A program made the translations under genes and the position numbers. Shown here in pieces: positions 11,784 to 23,176 of a stretch of 64,000 nt of DNA. The notes below the pieces were generated by a model. The model had not been told where the DNA came from. It was given only the letters and a program-made list of their open reading frames with translations, and made no database searches. How positions within the stretch are numbered: position 1 is the first letter of the stretch; each line of letters begins with the position of its first letter. Source of the stretch: Laccaria trichodermophora (Eukaryota; Basidiomycota; Agaricomycetes; Agaricales; Hydnangiaceae); the NCBI GenBank assembly GCA_018417955.1, contig JACTVC010000002.1, positions 4,154,001 to 4,218,000 on the forward strand, in the 5' to 3' direction.

Positions 11784-11956
11784 TATATGTAGTACGCGTC
11801 ACATGACACTCATTGTTCATTGTCAAAATTGTACTGGCTCTTTAAGTCACGCCCATACCTTGAACTGATTTCGCCTCGAACAATTTCCTTTCGCTGTTTC
11901 CTCGCGACCTCATACCTTTTGTTTAGCTAGATTCCTTGCAGCTCCGACCTGCTAAC

Positions 11957-13454
11957 ATGTCAACATTTGAAGCACTTGTCAATGATCTCACTCGCGACGC
12001 CCATCGCGTCCAACCCAAAGATGCTCTCCAATTCTGTGCCAATTGGTTTCAATCTCGCTTGGAGGAACAAAGAGCGCGTACCCGCGATATCCTTTCACAG
12101 CGCTCCGTCTCAGCACCTTGCGAGCTTCATACAGACACGCATTTTGGCAATAGCATTGGGCCACCCACACTCTCACCCTTTCCCCGACCCCGCTCATCTA
12201 TCCGAGATAGCATCGCACAGAGTCCATTTGGCACACTCAATGTTCCAGGTAACGCGCTGCTTTCGGGTGATCGGACGCCGCCATCACTGAGATACGGGCA
12301 GCACGAGCTTCCTCCCACTTCACCACTTACCACCGTAAACCCCTTTGCGACATTTGATACCACGACTCCTACATCTCGGGATTCTGGAGATTATCTGCAC
12401 GCACCAACATCCTCGATATTTGCACGGCGAACGTCAGTTTCCGCAGAATCCATTGCTGTTGATAGTCATAGCGATGAGCCACTCCCTGTATACCCTAAAA
12501 CGGACGACCAGCTACGCCGCATCAAAGCAGCCATCAGGGGTAACTTTATCTTTCGTGATCTTGATGAGGAGCAAGAAACGGGCGTGTTGGCTGCAATGCA
12601 AGAGCGAAAAGTGCCCAAGGATGAAGTGGTGATTCGGCAGGGCGATGTAGGAGAGTATTTCTACGTTGTTGAATCTGGGCTCCTTCATTGTTACATTCGT
12701 CCGGAGCCGCTCCCGCCTGCATGGCTCACAGATAGTAAAGCATCATCCACCGAGGACAAATTTCTCCAACCAAAGTACCATCCTGAACTTGGCAGACAAG
12801 TACAGGAATGCAAACCTGGCAGCTCTTTTGGCGAGTTGGCCTTGATGTATGGCCATCCTCGTGCTGCATCTGTTCTGGCCATGGAACCATCCACTTTGTG
12901 GGCGCTGGACCGCATCACATTCCGCACCATTATCTTGAAGGCAGCTCATAGGAGGCGCACGATGTATGAACAGTTCTTGTCAACTGTGACGCTGTTGTCG
13001 TCGCTGGATGCTCCCGAAAGGAGCAAGATCGCCGATGCCTTAGTTAGCAGCGTATATAAAGACGGTGAAGCGGTTGTCAAGCAAGGAGAACTCGGGGACA
13101 CATTCTTTTTCATTGAGGAAGGGGAGGCGATTGCTACGAAAACCCAGCAAACCGACGAGGGAGAGCGTGAAATCAAAGTTGGTCATCTTAAAAAAGGTGA
13201 CTACTTCGGAGGTATGTCTTTGCATTGAACAAGTTTGCTATACATGCTTACCCGCCCCAGAGCTTTCTCTTTTACGAGCAGCGCCAAGGGCGGCGACGGT
13301 GAGCGCTATTCACAGAACAAACGCTGCGACACCAAAATTAAAGGTGGCAGCGCTGGATGAAGCTGCATTCACCCGCTTGCTGGGACCTCTCCGGGAGATC
13401 ATGGAACGAAAGGCAGGGGAGCGTTATGGCCCCAGGCTATCGTTGTCGCGTTGA
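11957..13454 (+). CDS. cAMP-dependent protein kinase regulatory subunit
   Basis: This is the inhibitory, cAMP-binding subunit of PKA. Residues 1-45 form the dimerisation/docking helix region. A Ser/Thr/Pro-rich linker leads to the inhibitor site RRTSV (R157, R158, S160), which contains a phosphorylatable Ser as in type II subunits. Two cyclic-nucleotide domains follow, with phosphate-binding cassettes FGELALMYGHPRAASV and FGELSLLRAAPRAATV. The second cassette is split by the only clear intron (about 13212-13260), which must be removed to join FGG to the rest. In fungi this protein (yeast BCY1) sets PKA output for growth, nutrient sensing and development. Start and stop are both well placed; the neighbour on the left ends 170 bp upstream. 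Confidence 0.95.
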
Positions 13455-14389
13455 GCTCTGTGTAACAGCAATACCCATTACTACTCTGTTATATGTACCG
13501 TGTACATCTTGTCCTCATCCTTTACGCTGTGAATTTTACCTGAACAGCATTCGTTCATAACACAGAAACAGCCCCACAGATTTGTCCTTGTATTCCAGCA
13601 CCATGTCCTGTATTCGCAATGCCAACTTAGTCTTTATCACATCGCTTCAACTTCTCCACGGAATAGTGAAGGCCAAGTTCCAGTGTAGGGTCCGGCATGT
13701 GTATGTCCAGGAGTTCGTTCGGCAGCCTGGCACGTTGCTGGCCGCTCCGACTTCTAGCAGATCTGATTATCAATCCCCACAACGTATTATACTTATACGA
13801 CTCATCCGTCGTCGATCCTTCGAACTCGCAGCTGGTTCAGGGTTTTGGGTCGCTGATAGGCATCTCCCAGCAAGGCGGAATTTGGTGATGGCAGGCTCTT
13901 GAAGACAAGGACCAAAGCCTAACGGTTGAAGTTAACTACCAACGGGTGAACTTTTAGTACCATTGCGTACCTCGCGTTATTTTTTGTGCATGGGAGAGCC
14001 GTCTACATAATCTTTCAGCAGGAAGCATCATATGCTTCGTTTGCCGTGTGTAAAAAGAGCTTAGTCCGAGTCACAATAACAGGTGACAAACGTCCTGGCC
14101 TTTTGATTTGATGGCACCTGCGCACTGACTGACCTCCAACCGCATCCCAAGGAAACCGATACTTGGACAGCGATGGCTATCGATATTACTGTCTACTCGG
14201 GACCGCCCTAGCGCCGATGATTTGTGCAGCTCATCTCAGTTGTTCTGCTGCTGACTCAGAGGTGCATGTTCGATTGTGTTCGATCACCGCCGGTTCGTCA
14301 GACATCTGACAAAGCTCCTTCGAGTAAGTAAATGAGGTCTGGTCTGTACGCCATTTCAAACTTGTCTCTGCGTCTTGCCCTCCGACGCG
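13455..14389. other. gap without a supported gene
   Basis: No recognisable family, RNA gene or repeat was found. A plus-strand frame around 13700-13888 stays open for about 60 codons with plausible composition, but has no start context, partner exon or known motif. The region probably holds the 3' UTR of the PKA subunit and the 5' region of the YTP1-like gene. Confidence 0.4.
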
Positions 14390-16666
14390 ATGCATATTCG
14401 CTGTTCTGCCCTTCTATCCGTTCTCCTCGTCCACCTCTGCGTCCTTGCTTTCCAGCAAGTTTCAGCGACGCCTTCAGCTTTGGATAATATATCCTCACAT
14501 CTAATCTCTGCAAGGGACGGAGGGCATCATAACCACCATGCCGCCCCACTTCTCCAACTTAACGAAACGGAGATCACCGTGCATCATGCCCCGACACCTC
14601 CTTCATATTACACCATTGATTGGGAGGGTGATGGCTCCGAGAAACGCCATCCTGGGTTGCTGATTTCTCATGCCGTTCTTATGACTTTGGCCTTTTTTCT
14701 GCTGCTTCCAGTTGGTAAGAGGTTTCACACTTTGTTCGACACAGTGGGTTTAACTTGCACAATAAGCCATCATCGTGCGGTCGGTCAAGCAAACAGGTCA
14801 TGGAGCCGTCATGTTAGCCTTCTATGCATTATGTGCTTTGGGTTGTTCAGCAAGTGCATTATACACCAAGTTGACACCGAATATGTATGTAGTGGACTCT
14901 CCGTTTATTTGTCTTATTGATATGAACTTTCATCGTCAGGTATCAAGGTAAACACGTTGTATGCTCAATTCCTATTTCCCGAGCTCTCAACACTTCGACA
15001 TTCAGGCGCCGCTCATGGACGTCACGGATATTTTGTTCTTCTCTTCGCCGTGCTGGTATCAGCCCTTGACATTTTAGCTGCAATCGGACGCATGGTGACA
15101 TATTTTAGAAGTCAAGAAAAGAAAAGTCTGGGGTCGTTCTGGGAAACAGTGATCTTGAACAAAGAAATTGAACACGCTCATCAAGACTCGGAGTATCTGG
15201 GACTCATCGTCGAAGAGCCAGAAGAGTTTGAAGGAAAACTTTCAAGACATTCGGCTGACCTACAAACTTTTGAACTTTCTGATGTCTCTCAGACCGCGCA
15301 GTGGGCGAACGATGTACATCGCCATCACAGGCACTCCTCCACAACGTCTGAGAGAACTGTTTTTGGATTGCACTCTACGGTCCATTCTGATGATACACTG
15401 CACGACCCCACTCGCAAGCGACTATCAAAAAGAAGTTTCTTGCGCCGAGTGGGAACCAGTGCCTTCGCTGTTGCAGAAAGGGTGCTTGTGTTTGCAGGAT
15501 TTACTCAACTTCTTACGGGTATCGTTGTTTACACAGGTACCTTTACAATCACTCTTTGATTGAGTAGTCCAAACTCAATCAAGTTTGCAGGTGGATGCAG
15601 GGAAAATTATTTGAATGGGTGCATGGCACATTTGATCAGTATGTGCCGACATGTTTTTATCAGAAGTAATGGCCTCATTCGATATTTTTTTTCGCAGAGG
15701 GTGGGATATTTTGGTCGTATGGTTTAGTGACATTTGCCAGGTTCCTGGGATTGTTTGCCGAACTAGGTTGGGCATGGAACAGAGCACCATCTCCGGATTG
15801 CTATTCCGCTGAATTCGTCGAATCGTTTGTCATCTTCTTATACGGTGCAACAAATATGTGGATGGAGCGTTTTGGTGCGCATGCCGGCGATCCATTTACT
15901 ACAAAGCAGATTCAGCATATTAGCATTGCGGTAGGTTCTTCGCTTGTCACTGGCCTATTGAAAGTTGAATTATTCAAAAATAAGGTCATGTTTTGCTTCG
16001 CAGGTATTGTCGGTATGGGAATCGAATCGAAGAGGATTCGCAAGTGGCTGGCGTCTTCGACCTTCGCTTCATTGTCAAAGCATGCTAAAGTGCCGAATGA
16101 TGCTGTCACTGAACCGCCCAGCTACCTTGCGAGCTTTAATCCCTTTCCGGCCCTTGTGATCGGCGTGACGGGTGCGGCAATGGCAGCTCATGCACAGACC
16201 TATCTTTTCCAGGTGTGTATACGCAGTGTACGGCTATCACCCTCCCCATTTACGTTCAACCAGGTCCAAATCCACGCACTGTGGGGAAATCTACTAGTCG
16301 CTTTCGCGGTGTTGAGGTGTTTCACCTACTTTTTCTTATGGCTCGGCCCTCCGCAGTCCATTTTGCCCAGTCGCCCTCCTACTGAGGCTCTCGGGAGCTT
16401 CTTTTTGGCATGCGGAGGTCTCGTATTCATGTTTTCGACTGAGGAAGTGACCTTCGCTGCTATGCGTCGAGGCCGAGATGGTTAGTGTCTGTCCAATGAA
16501 AATTTTTTGAATGACTAACAAATGTTGGGTAGATGTCATGATGTTCTTGAACCTTTCAGTTGCAATTACGTGCTTCGCTTGCTGCTGGACACTTTTTGTT
16601 GTGGCTTTCAAGGGTTGGCTCAAATCTCGAACCCATGGTGTGATCACATATCGTAGTCCTGCGTGA
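14390..16666 (+). CDS. YTP1-like multi-pass membrane protein
   Basis: A cleavable signal or first membrane segment (MHIRCSALLSVLLVHLCVLA) is followed by a His-rich lumenal stretch and then many membrane helices. Family landmarks after splicing are HPGLLISHAVLMTLAFFLLL, GHGAVMLAFYALCALG, NMYQGAAHGRHGYFVLLFAV, ENYLNGCMAHLIKGGIF, FGRFLG-like LVTFARFLGLFAELGWAWN, ISIAVMFCFAGIVGMGIESK and ALWGNLLVAFAVLRCFTYFF. These match the DUF2427 plus YTP1 C-terminal architecture. The molecular function is unknown. About nine exons are needed. One is an 8-nt microexon (14940-14947) whose inclusion alone restores NMYQGAAHG; another, after VVYTG, supplies GCRENYLNGCMAHLI. The stop is at 16664-16666. Confidence 0.85.
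14940..14947 (+). other. 8-nt microexon of the YTP1-like gene
   Basis: The 8 bases between a CAG acceptor and a GTAAAC donor link AAT-AT from the left exon to GC-GCC-GCT of the right exon and give N-M-Y-Q-G-A-A. Without them the frame is lost and the family motif disappears. Confidence 0.7.
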
Positions 16667-16807
16667 TACGATTTCTGACAAGACCTTTCTTCATTATGTG
16701 TTAGACATCATCTTCGTTCGTAATTTCACTTGTCCACTGTACGGCCAATTTCACGCATTTAACTTTCACATTTACGATCATTTATGTTGTGTGCCATGTA
16801 ACGTATA

Positions 16808-18144
16808 TCACGAGAACATGAGCATCCCATAGTCACCTAGTGCTCCCATCCAGATCCAAAAGCCAGCCCATCCAGATCCTACGAAACCTTTCCAACAAGA
16901 AGATCGATCATCGAAATTCGTGCGATAAATCACGCGCGCAAGCTGGAGCGAAGCTAGGCCAATGCCAATGTAAAACGCCTCCCTTTGGGAGTTGAGATAA
17001 CCAGCATAGGAAATTAGAGAAAGAGAGGAAACGGCAAGGCCTGTAAGGATTGGCCGGGTTTGAGGCCCAAACAGCAATGCGGTGGAGCGGATACCTGCAT
17101 GCACATCGTCATTTTTGTCCTATTGAAAAGGTAGGCATTTTCTGAGACGTGCATTGGAATTCTAGACTCACCTGGTGAGCGTATATGCTATCGTAGACGA
17201 GAGTCCAGCATACACCGCCAGCATACAAAGGGAGACAGACACTCCAATCGGCAGAACCAGCTACTGCTGACCATCCTAGCAGGGCACCCCAGTTGAAAGC
17301 AAGGCCTGAACGTAGTGCAATATTCCTCTTGGCCCATTGTACACCTAACATGATGAGAAATGTCACTGACCAAGGACAGCCTGGGGCCAATGCGTTATTC
17401 GCTTCATAAGGGGATATATAGTCACGAGCGACAAGGAAGATGCTCCGAGAAAGATGCTGTAGAAAATATGAGGCTTCCATTCCATGACCTGACATGCAAC
17501 CCGTAGAACTTGCCTATACCAGTTGATTTGCATCAGAACTCCCAACCCAGCTGCCAGCTGACCTCCGAGAAAAACAAGGGCTTGATTTTGGGTAATGTCA
17601 CCACGAGCTAGGGGGCGGTCTCTAGTCCTATCTTGAAGGAGGAGTTAGTTCATTGAGTATGGGGGTGGAATAATGACCGACCTACGACTTTATCTAGGTT
17701 TTTATCCCACATGTCATTGATCGTGCAGCCTGCGCCGCGCATAACGAGTGCACCAAGACCGAAAAGACTCATGTAAGTCAAAGGCACGGTATATGGCGTT
17801 TGTAACGCGTAAGAGGCCATGGTGATAGACCACGCTAAAAGCAAATGAGTACACAATCCTCATAGTTGATTGTTCGTCCTCTTACCGCATGGATAGAAGA
17901 GAAGAAGGGTCCCAATGGGTTTGTCTATGCGGGTAAGATGGACGTATGGTTGCACTTTTTGAGGCAAGCGATCCACCCATGACTTTTGAGGCCCAGAGGA
18001 TGTGATAATTTTCCTTGAAGATAAAACGGAAGGAACGCGGGATATGGCGAACGTTTTTCGAGCACAAAGGCCATTGTATATCGTGGTTGTACGACGAAAA
18101 GAAGAGAGGGAAATATTGGACCTCACTGTATAACGCGCCGACAT
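16808..18144 (-). CDS. COQ2: 4-hydroxybenzoate polyprenyltransferase (ubiquinone synthesis)
   Basis: This UbiA-family enzyme attaches the polyprenyl tail to 4-hydroxybenzoate in the mitochondrial inner membrane, an early step of coenzyme Q synthesis. The N-terminus ([20 protein letters not shown]) is basic and hydroxylated like a mitochondrial presequence. It is followed by [19 protein letters not shown] and the first aspartate-rich motif [27 protein letters not shown], which binds the diphosphate through Mg2+. The second motif is [15 protein letters not shown]. Several membrane segments lie between and after. Five introns are needed, all short. The ATG at 18144 is the first in frame. The stop is at 16808-16810, 142 bp from the convergent YTP1-like gene. 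Confidence 0.93.
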
Positions 18145-18309
18145 GGAAAAAGACTAACGAGGACAACTGTGACTACTGTGACTCTGTAAGATGGATCCAA
18201 TTTCGAAGTAATTGCATGTCAATAGACGTGCTTCATGGATGCGATTCAATGTAAGTACAAAGATGCTGGAAAGATAGCAAAGCAGGAAACAAACAGGCAT
18301 TCGTATGTG

Positions 18310-19295
18310 TTAAGCCCATTCTTTCGCAAGCTTGAAGGTCCACTCCCAATCTGAATCTATGTTAGCTTTGCTTTCAAAATTTTAGAAAAACCATAAACCT
18401 GCGTATACCTCCCCGTCGTCGTCAACCACGCGACTTCGAACGTTGTAGGATCCAGAACGAGCCAGCAGACCAGATGGTGACTCCTCAGGGTCGAAATTCT
18501 TTGTGTAAGGTTCCCCGCTGGGCGACGGGCCGTAGGAACCCAGCATTTGCTCCATCTTATCGACTGATATGTGCAGATGCTATTCAATCTTGAATGTTGG
18601 TCTTGATAAACCAATCTCACCTTTCACTCCAGCTCGCTTGACGAGTTGCATGTACCGGACACCCTATATATACACTCAAAAGAGATCCAACAGCACGAAG
18701 GTTATAAACTGACGTACGGAGATGATGGAATGGTTTACTTTGAAGGTGATTCGGACACTGTGGGATCATAAGAAATACAACCAAGACCTGCTGGGATGGC
18801 ACGAACTTGTACTCAACTCCTTCCTTGATTATAACAGGGTTCTTCTTGGTGTCTGCCAGCTTCGCCGTGTCTTTCAGATCGAAAACGATCTTCTTCCCCG
18901 GTGGCAAGGTAGGCGATGCAAGCTCAAGAGTCAAAACGGTGACCTAGTGATAAAAAGATAGCTGAAGAGGGATCGTTGACGGAATGAAAGTTCTTTTTCT
19001 TTACTTTGGGACCACTTGTGTTGTCTCCCGCGCCTGGAACGATCCCAAGCGATGCTTTCCAACGAGCTAAGCTCTCGTCTTCGGCATCCAGTTTCGCGTA
19101 TTCGTCTGCAGATTTCGCAGCGCCAGGTTTGTAACCTTGATGGGGTTGTGAGCTTGAAATCGCACGAGAGAGACGGTGACCTTACCTGGGGTAAAAGTAG
19201 GCTTCAGTTCTTCCTGATCATCGTTCTGAGAAAGCAGAGCTGGACGCGTCAGAGCAGAATAAAAGTAGTAATGAGGAGAAAAATACACTGGACAT
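18310..19295 (-). CDS. RDI1: Rho GDP-dissociation inhibitor
   Basis: RhoGDI extracts prenylated Rho/Cdc42 GTPases from membranes and keeps them inactive in the cytosol. After removing an intron that starts seven bases into the coding sequence, the protein begins MSNDDQEELKPTFTPG. It then reads YKPGAAKSADEYAKLDAEDE, LARWKASLGIVPGAG and VLTLELASPTLPPGKKIVFD, followed by VIIKEGVEYKF and the immunoglobulin-like domain. It ends SDWEWTFKLAKEWA. All are standard RhoGDI landmarks. About six short introns are present. It lies tandem to COQ2 on the same strand, with 165 bp between them. Confidence 0.9.
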
Positions 19296-19514
19296 GATAA
19301 GATGCTTTAGTTGCGCACAGATCGTCTGACTTGAACCACCAAGATGGTGCCCAAATATAAGGCAGCCCCTGTCCAGATCGATTTCACACGCATGCTATCG
19401 CTAGTTGCCGAAGTATAAAACATAGTGGTAAACTACCCAAGCATATTTTCAATGGAATTCCCCCTCAGCCTGACTATGTAACTTGGAGAAATTTCATGGC
19501 TATCCTGTTAAATG

Positions 19515-21316
19515 TCAAGAAGAATCTGGGTGCATGGCTTCTGCGAAAAAAAAAAAAAAAAAAAAAAACAGTCTCAGGTATGTGTATTCGCCGAAAGGAG
19601 TTGTCTTTACCTCCCTTGAACCAGCATTTCCCTTTGCTAAGATGGAAACATTTCGGTCCATTAGGACAGACATGACCCCAACAACATTTTTCCCCGTACG
19701 GGCATCGCACGCCTGGGATGTAATAGTCAACCAGGAGGAAAAATTCCCACATATTCGTTTTCACCATTTTTTAACCAATTACAGGGTGCCTTCTTCGCGT
19801 TATTGGCCAACGACACAAGTTGCTCAGATGTTAGGATGTAATCATGCGAATATTTGCACATTCCAGCCTGCTTCGAAAAATGTGTGAGGACAAGAGCGAC
19901 TAACGAGTGCACGGCTCACCCCTTTTGAACAGGTCATCAGGTAGTGTTCGTTGCATGGAGGTGGATTTTCTGGGCCTCCAAAGATTAGTTGTGAATGGCT
20001 ACTCAAGTATATAGCAGGCTCACGTTTATGGAGTGGCTATGTTATGACAGAAAGTTTATTTGGACAAACTATCAAATGTGATCATGAGGGAACTACTCAC
20101 CAAGGATGGGTCGATAACTCGACCCAAAACGCGGTCGGGTGACTGGGGACTTATCAGACCTCCATTGCTCGCCGCCGAATTGAAAGAAGCCATCGTCAAC
20201 GGAGTCAGTATTCGGGAGATCTTTGGGAGCCGCTCGAACATGAAGAGACTATCCACGCACAGCCGTGGTATTGCATGTGTTTGAAATTGATCTCCTACTC
20301 CCGTCTGCGGATTAGCATCGATGAGAACCAATTTACCCAAGATTTGATCCTTCTCCAAGGCACTAAATGTTGCCATGTATGAAACGTCGTACCCTTGAAA
20401 TAAATTGTGATTGGAGAAATTAGAGAAGATGTGGTTGGACTCGCCACCAAAGAAAACACGCAAGGTTTGAGGAAAATAAATGAAGGTTTGCAGATATTCT
20501 GAAGATACGCTATCAGAACAGCAATATCTTCCACGTATGATCTGCAGTACCTTTGATTTTTGACTCCGCAGACTCTGCCCCGAAACCTACGTCGATGACG
20601 GAAAATCGAGGCGAAGCATGACCGAACCCAGTCAAAAAAGAGTCAAACTGCTCTTCGGAGCAGACATTGTTCAAAAGCAGCGTTTCCGATAGGTTTCGTT
20701 TATTCAAATATACTGTGATCCAGAAAGAGAGCCTCCCATAAAGGTGGACGTCTTCATTCGATAAATGTTCAGCAATTGCTTTTGTAAGTTGTTGGGCTGC
20801 CGCCCTTCCGCCATGATAGCCTTCTGTCAGAAACTCTCGGTTAAACACGAGCTCGTCGCCATGAATTATACAGAGGATGAGAGGATTTTGATTCTGCTAC
20901 AATTTTCTTCCATGAATTTTCCGTCACGGAGTGCATGTAATCAAAGCACACCGATTTCACTGGGTCCAGGCCAGAAATCTGCCGATTAAGAGCAGCCATT
21001 TGCACGTTATGTGCTTTGTTCTCGCGCTCAGAAGCCTCCAGCGCCACGGAATGCGCCTGCTTCCATACAAGAAGTTCGACCTCGAGCTCCGCCACACGAC
21101 TCTCCAGATCGGTGTTGCGCCGGACCGTTGCCGCTGAGAGGTCTGCAAAGTCGTCAAATTCAATGTACTGACAAAAAGTCCATTCAACTCACTAAGAAGC
21201 CTCGTGAGCGTCTCGTCCCTTGTGATGTCGGAAAATCACGATCACAGAAAGTATACATTAGGGGAGGCGACTTACCAGAGCTGTTGGTTTGCCTCACCAA
21301 CAGGTTGGGCCGCCAT
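19515..21316 (-). CDS. CCCH zinc-finger protein with DUF7923-type domain
   Basis: The N-terminal part is a coiled coil (ATVRRNTDLESRVAELEVEL...). The middle domain reads NPLILCIIHGDELVFNREFL, EGYHGGRAAAQQLTKAIAEH, FWITVYLNKRNLSETL and QTLRVFFGGESNHIF, the architecture I associate with the fungal DUF7923 family. The C-terminus holds at least two CCCH fingers: CNEHYLMTC-SKAGM-C-KYS-H, and further cysteines in CPYGEKCCWGHVCPNGPKCF, ending HLSKGKCWFKGEAMHPDSS. The family is widespread in mushrooms and presumed RNA-binding; function is unknown. The start is the ATG at 21316; an upstream ATG at 21555 could instead begin a first exon. The last intron ends in a run of 23 T before CGCAG on the coding strand, an unusually long polypyrimidine tract. 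Confidence 0.75.
19546..19568 (+). repeat. 23-base poly(A) homopolymer
   Basis: An uninterrupted run of 23 A on the plus strand is the poly(T) tract directly before the last 3' splice site of the CCCH gene on the minus strand. Such runs vary in length between strains and are prone to sequencing error. Confidence 0.9.
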
Positions 21317-21964
21317 GGTAGGCCTGAGAATGATTGCAGGGAATATGGCTGTAGGAGACGGGAACGAAAGCTTTGCTCAACGTAAGGTGCCTTTAAGTCA
21401 TGTCTGGGCTTCCAACAAATGAACAACTGTAAAGGCCTTCTCCGGGGCCTTTTGCCAGACGGGGAAGGTACAGATCGGAAAAGGAAGTGGGAGATGATAA
21501 TTATATCAGCCAGACAGTTCTTAAACTCACACGAACCTTGAATGAGCGCGTTCATCGAAGTTCTTTTACGATGACACCCTGCACGACGTAAGCGCCTCTT
21601 TCAGCTCTGGCAAGCGCTGGGTTAAAATAAATATCGTACGAAAAGATACCAACCCATAGGTGTATACGCTGCGCTTCGTGAGGTTTCCACCATAGATACA
21701 ACTGGAGTGCAATGAAGTTGGCTTGAAATTAGCTCAAGTACCAACTAAAGTGTGAAGTAACTCTTTTCGACGCCGAAACTCCGCGGAACGCCCCGATCAT
21801 CAGCGCTGAGTTTCAACTCAGATAAGCATATAAATACGAAGCACCATGACTATACAGGTGCAAACCGAAAAGTCTGGACATCTATGTTACAACCAAGGAA
21901 CGCGTTGTACTGTATCGATCCTACTCCCTGTGCATGTCAAATGTGGGGTGTATAAACTGCATCG

Positions 21965-22180
21965 TTGGAAGAAGTGGCCATAGCAGCAATCCTCGCCCCA
22001 GAGGCAGAGATCACCTGCAAAGTCCCTACCTAGCTAGTGCATACCTTTATTAATAGCCGAACACGGCGCCTTCTTCGCATTGGTCCGTATCTCTTGGAAG
22101 TGTTCGGGTAATAGCAGATAATCATGGGCATATTTGCACTCGATGCCACACTTGCAGCTCGCAAGGTCGAACAGTGTCTA
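21965..22180 (-). pseudogene. decayed copy of the CCCH zinc-finger C-terminus
   Basis: On the minus strand this stretch encodes CKCGIECKYAHDYLLLPEHF then NAKKAPCSAINKG, clearly related to GMCKYSHDYILTSEQL and NAKKAPCNWLKN of the intact neighbouring gene. Further along, GEDCCYGH echoes GEKCCWGH. The order and spacing match, but the first finger cysteine context is lost, a stop lies just upstream, and no DUF7923-like domain could be found beyond it. It is best read as a relic of a tandem duplicate. A short diverged gene with unseen exons is the alternative. Confidence 0.6.
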
Positions 22181-23176
22181 TGGGGTGTATCTGCTCAAGT
22201 CAGTCCACATCCGTCACTGTAGATAGAGCAGAAAGAAGTATACAGACCTTTGGATAGAGGCTAATTTCAACGGCGTTATAGTCGAATAGCAAGAAGCATG
22301 GAAGAAAAGTAACAACGTTAGAACGTATATGGTGTCACTGAAGCGCCATCACTGCTCGATGTAGTGGTGCTTCCGCTGGAGCCTAGTCAAGAACGCTTGC
22401 TTGGGCAAGGCTCGAACTGCGGATGATGGTGCCGCCTCTAACTCAACGATGGCGAAGAAAAGGACATCAAGATCCTCATTCCTGATTATTAGGAACGTAA
22501 GCTTCAGACGGCTCTGACGATGAATCGTCAGAAAGCCACCTCAAAATCGCGGCCTTCAATGGCGTTGAGGATGGGTCGAATGGGGGCTTCGAGGGAAGGG
22601 TGTGCTAAGCCAAGCTTTACTAACAAAGCCTATGGTTATCTGTGTAAGGAGAGTTGCGAGGTAGCCATGATCATGACAACCTGAAAATATGTAGGTAAGT
22701 GTAGGTAAGTAAATCACATTGAATACATTGTTAATACCTCCAAAGGCAACTTTTTCGGCCTGAGGCAGCCGGATTTCATCTTCTGGAAATGCTGGAGATT
22801 CGAAGAAACATCGGTAAAGGGCTGTGGAAAATGAAGCGAAGAATGTGTTTCCGTGTCCTTTGAGCGCATGATCGTTTGTTTTCGTCTGGTCAATTCAGAG
22901 CATACCGACAAGGCATGTTCAGAATTTTCCACCCTCTAAAACACTTTGAACACCGCAAGATGGCATTCACAACGTCGACCGAAAATTCAATTAGGGGTTT
23001 GACCGGAAGAGGAGCGGATGCCAAACGTCAACGTCTGCAATGTCACGTTATCGCGTAGTTGCACCCTGCCAGATTTTGCCACCTGCGCCCTCCTGCGCCT
23101 CTTCAAAACCAGCGGTCCGTAGCAAATCGAAAGCCGCGCCAATACTGGAGAATTGCACGCAAGAAACGGGACCTCG
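22181..23176. other. gap between CCCH relic and CDT1
   Basis: No gene could be supported. The part near the relic may contain further worn remains of the duplicated CCCH gene, but the frames are broken and no motif is left. The last few hundred bases are probably the CDT1 upstream region. Confidence 0.4.

Noticed and set aside
13582..13902. Open frames of 60-106 codons after the PKA subunit gene
   Set aside because: No motif, no credible start or splice partners, and frames overlap without one being favoured.
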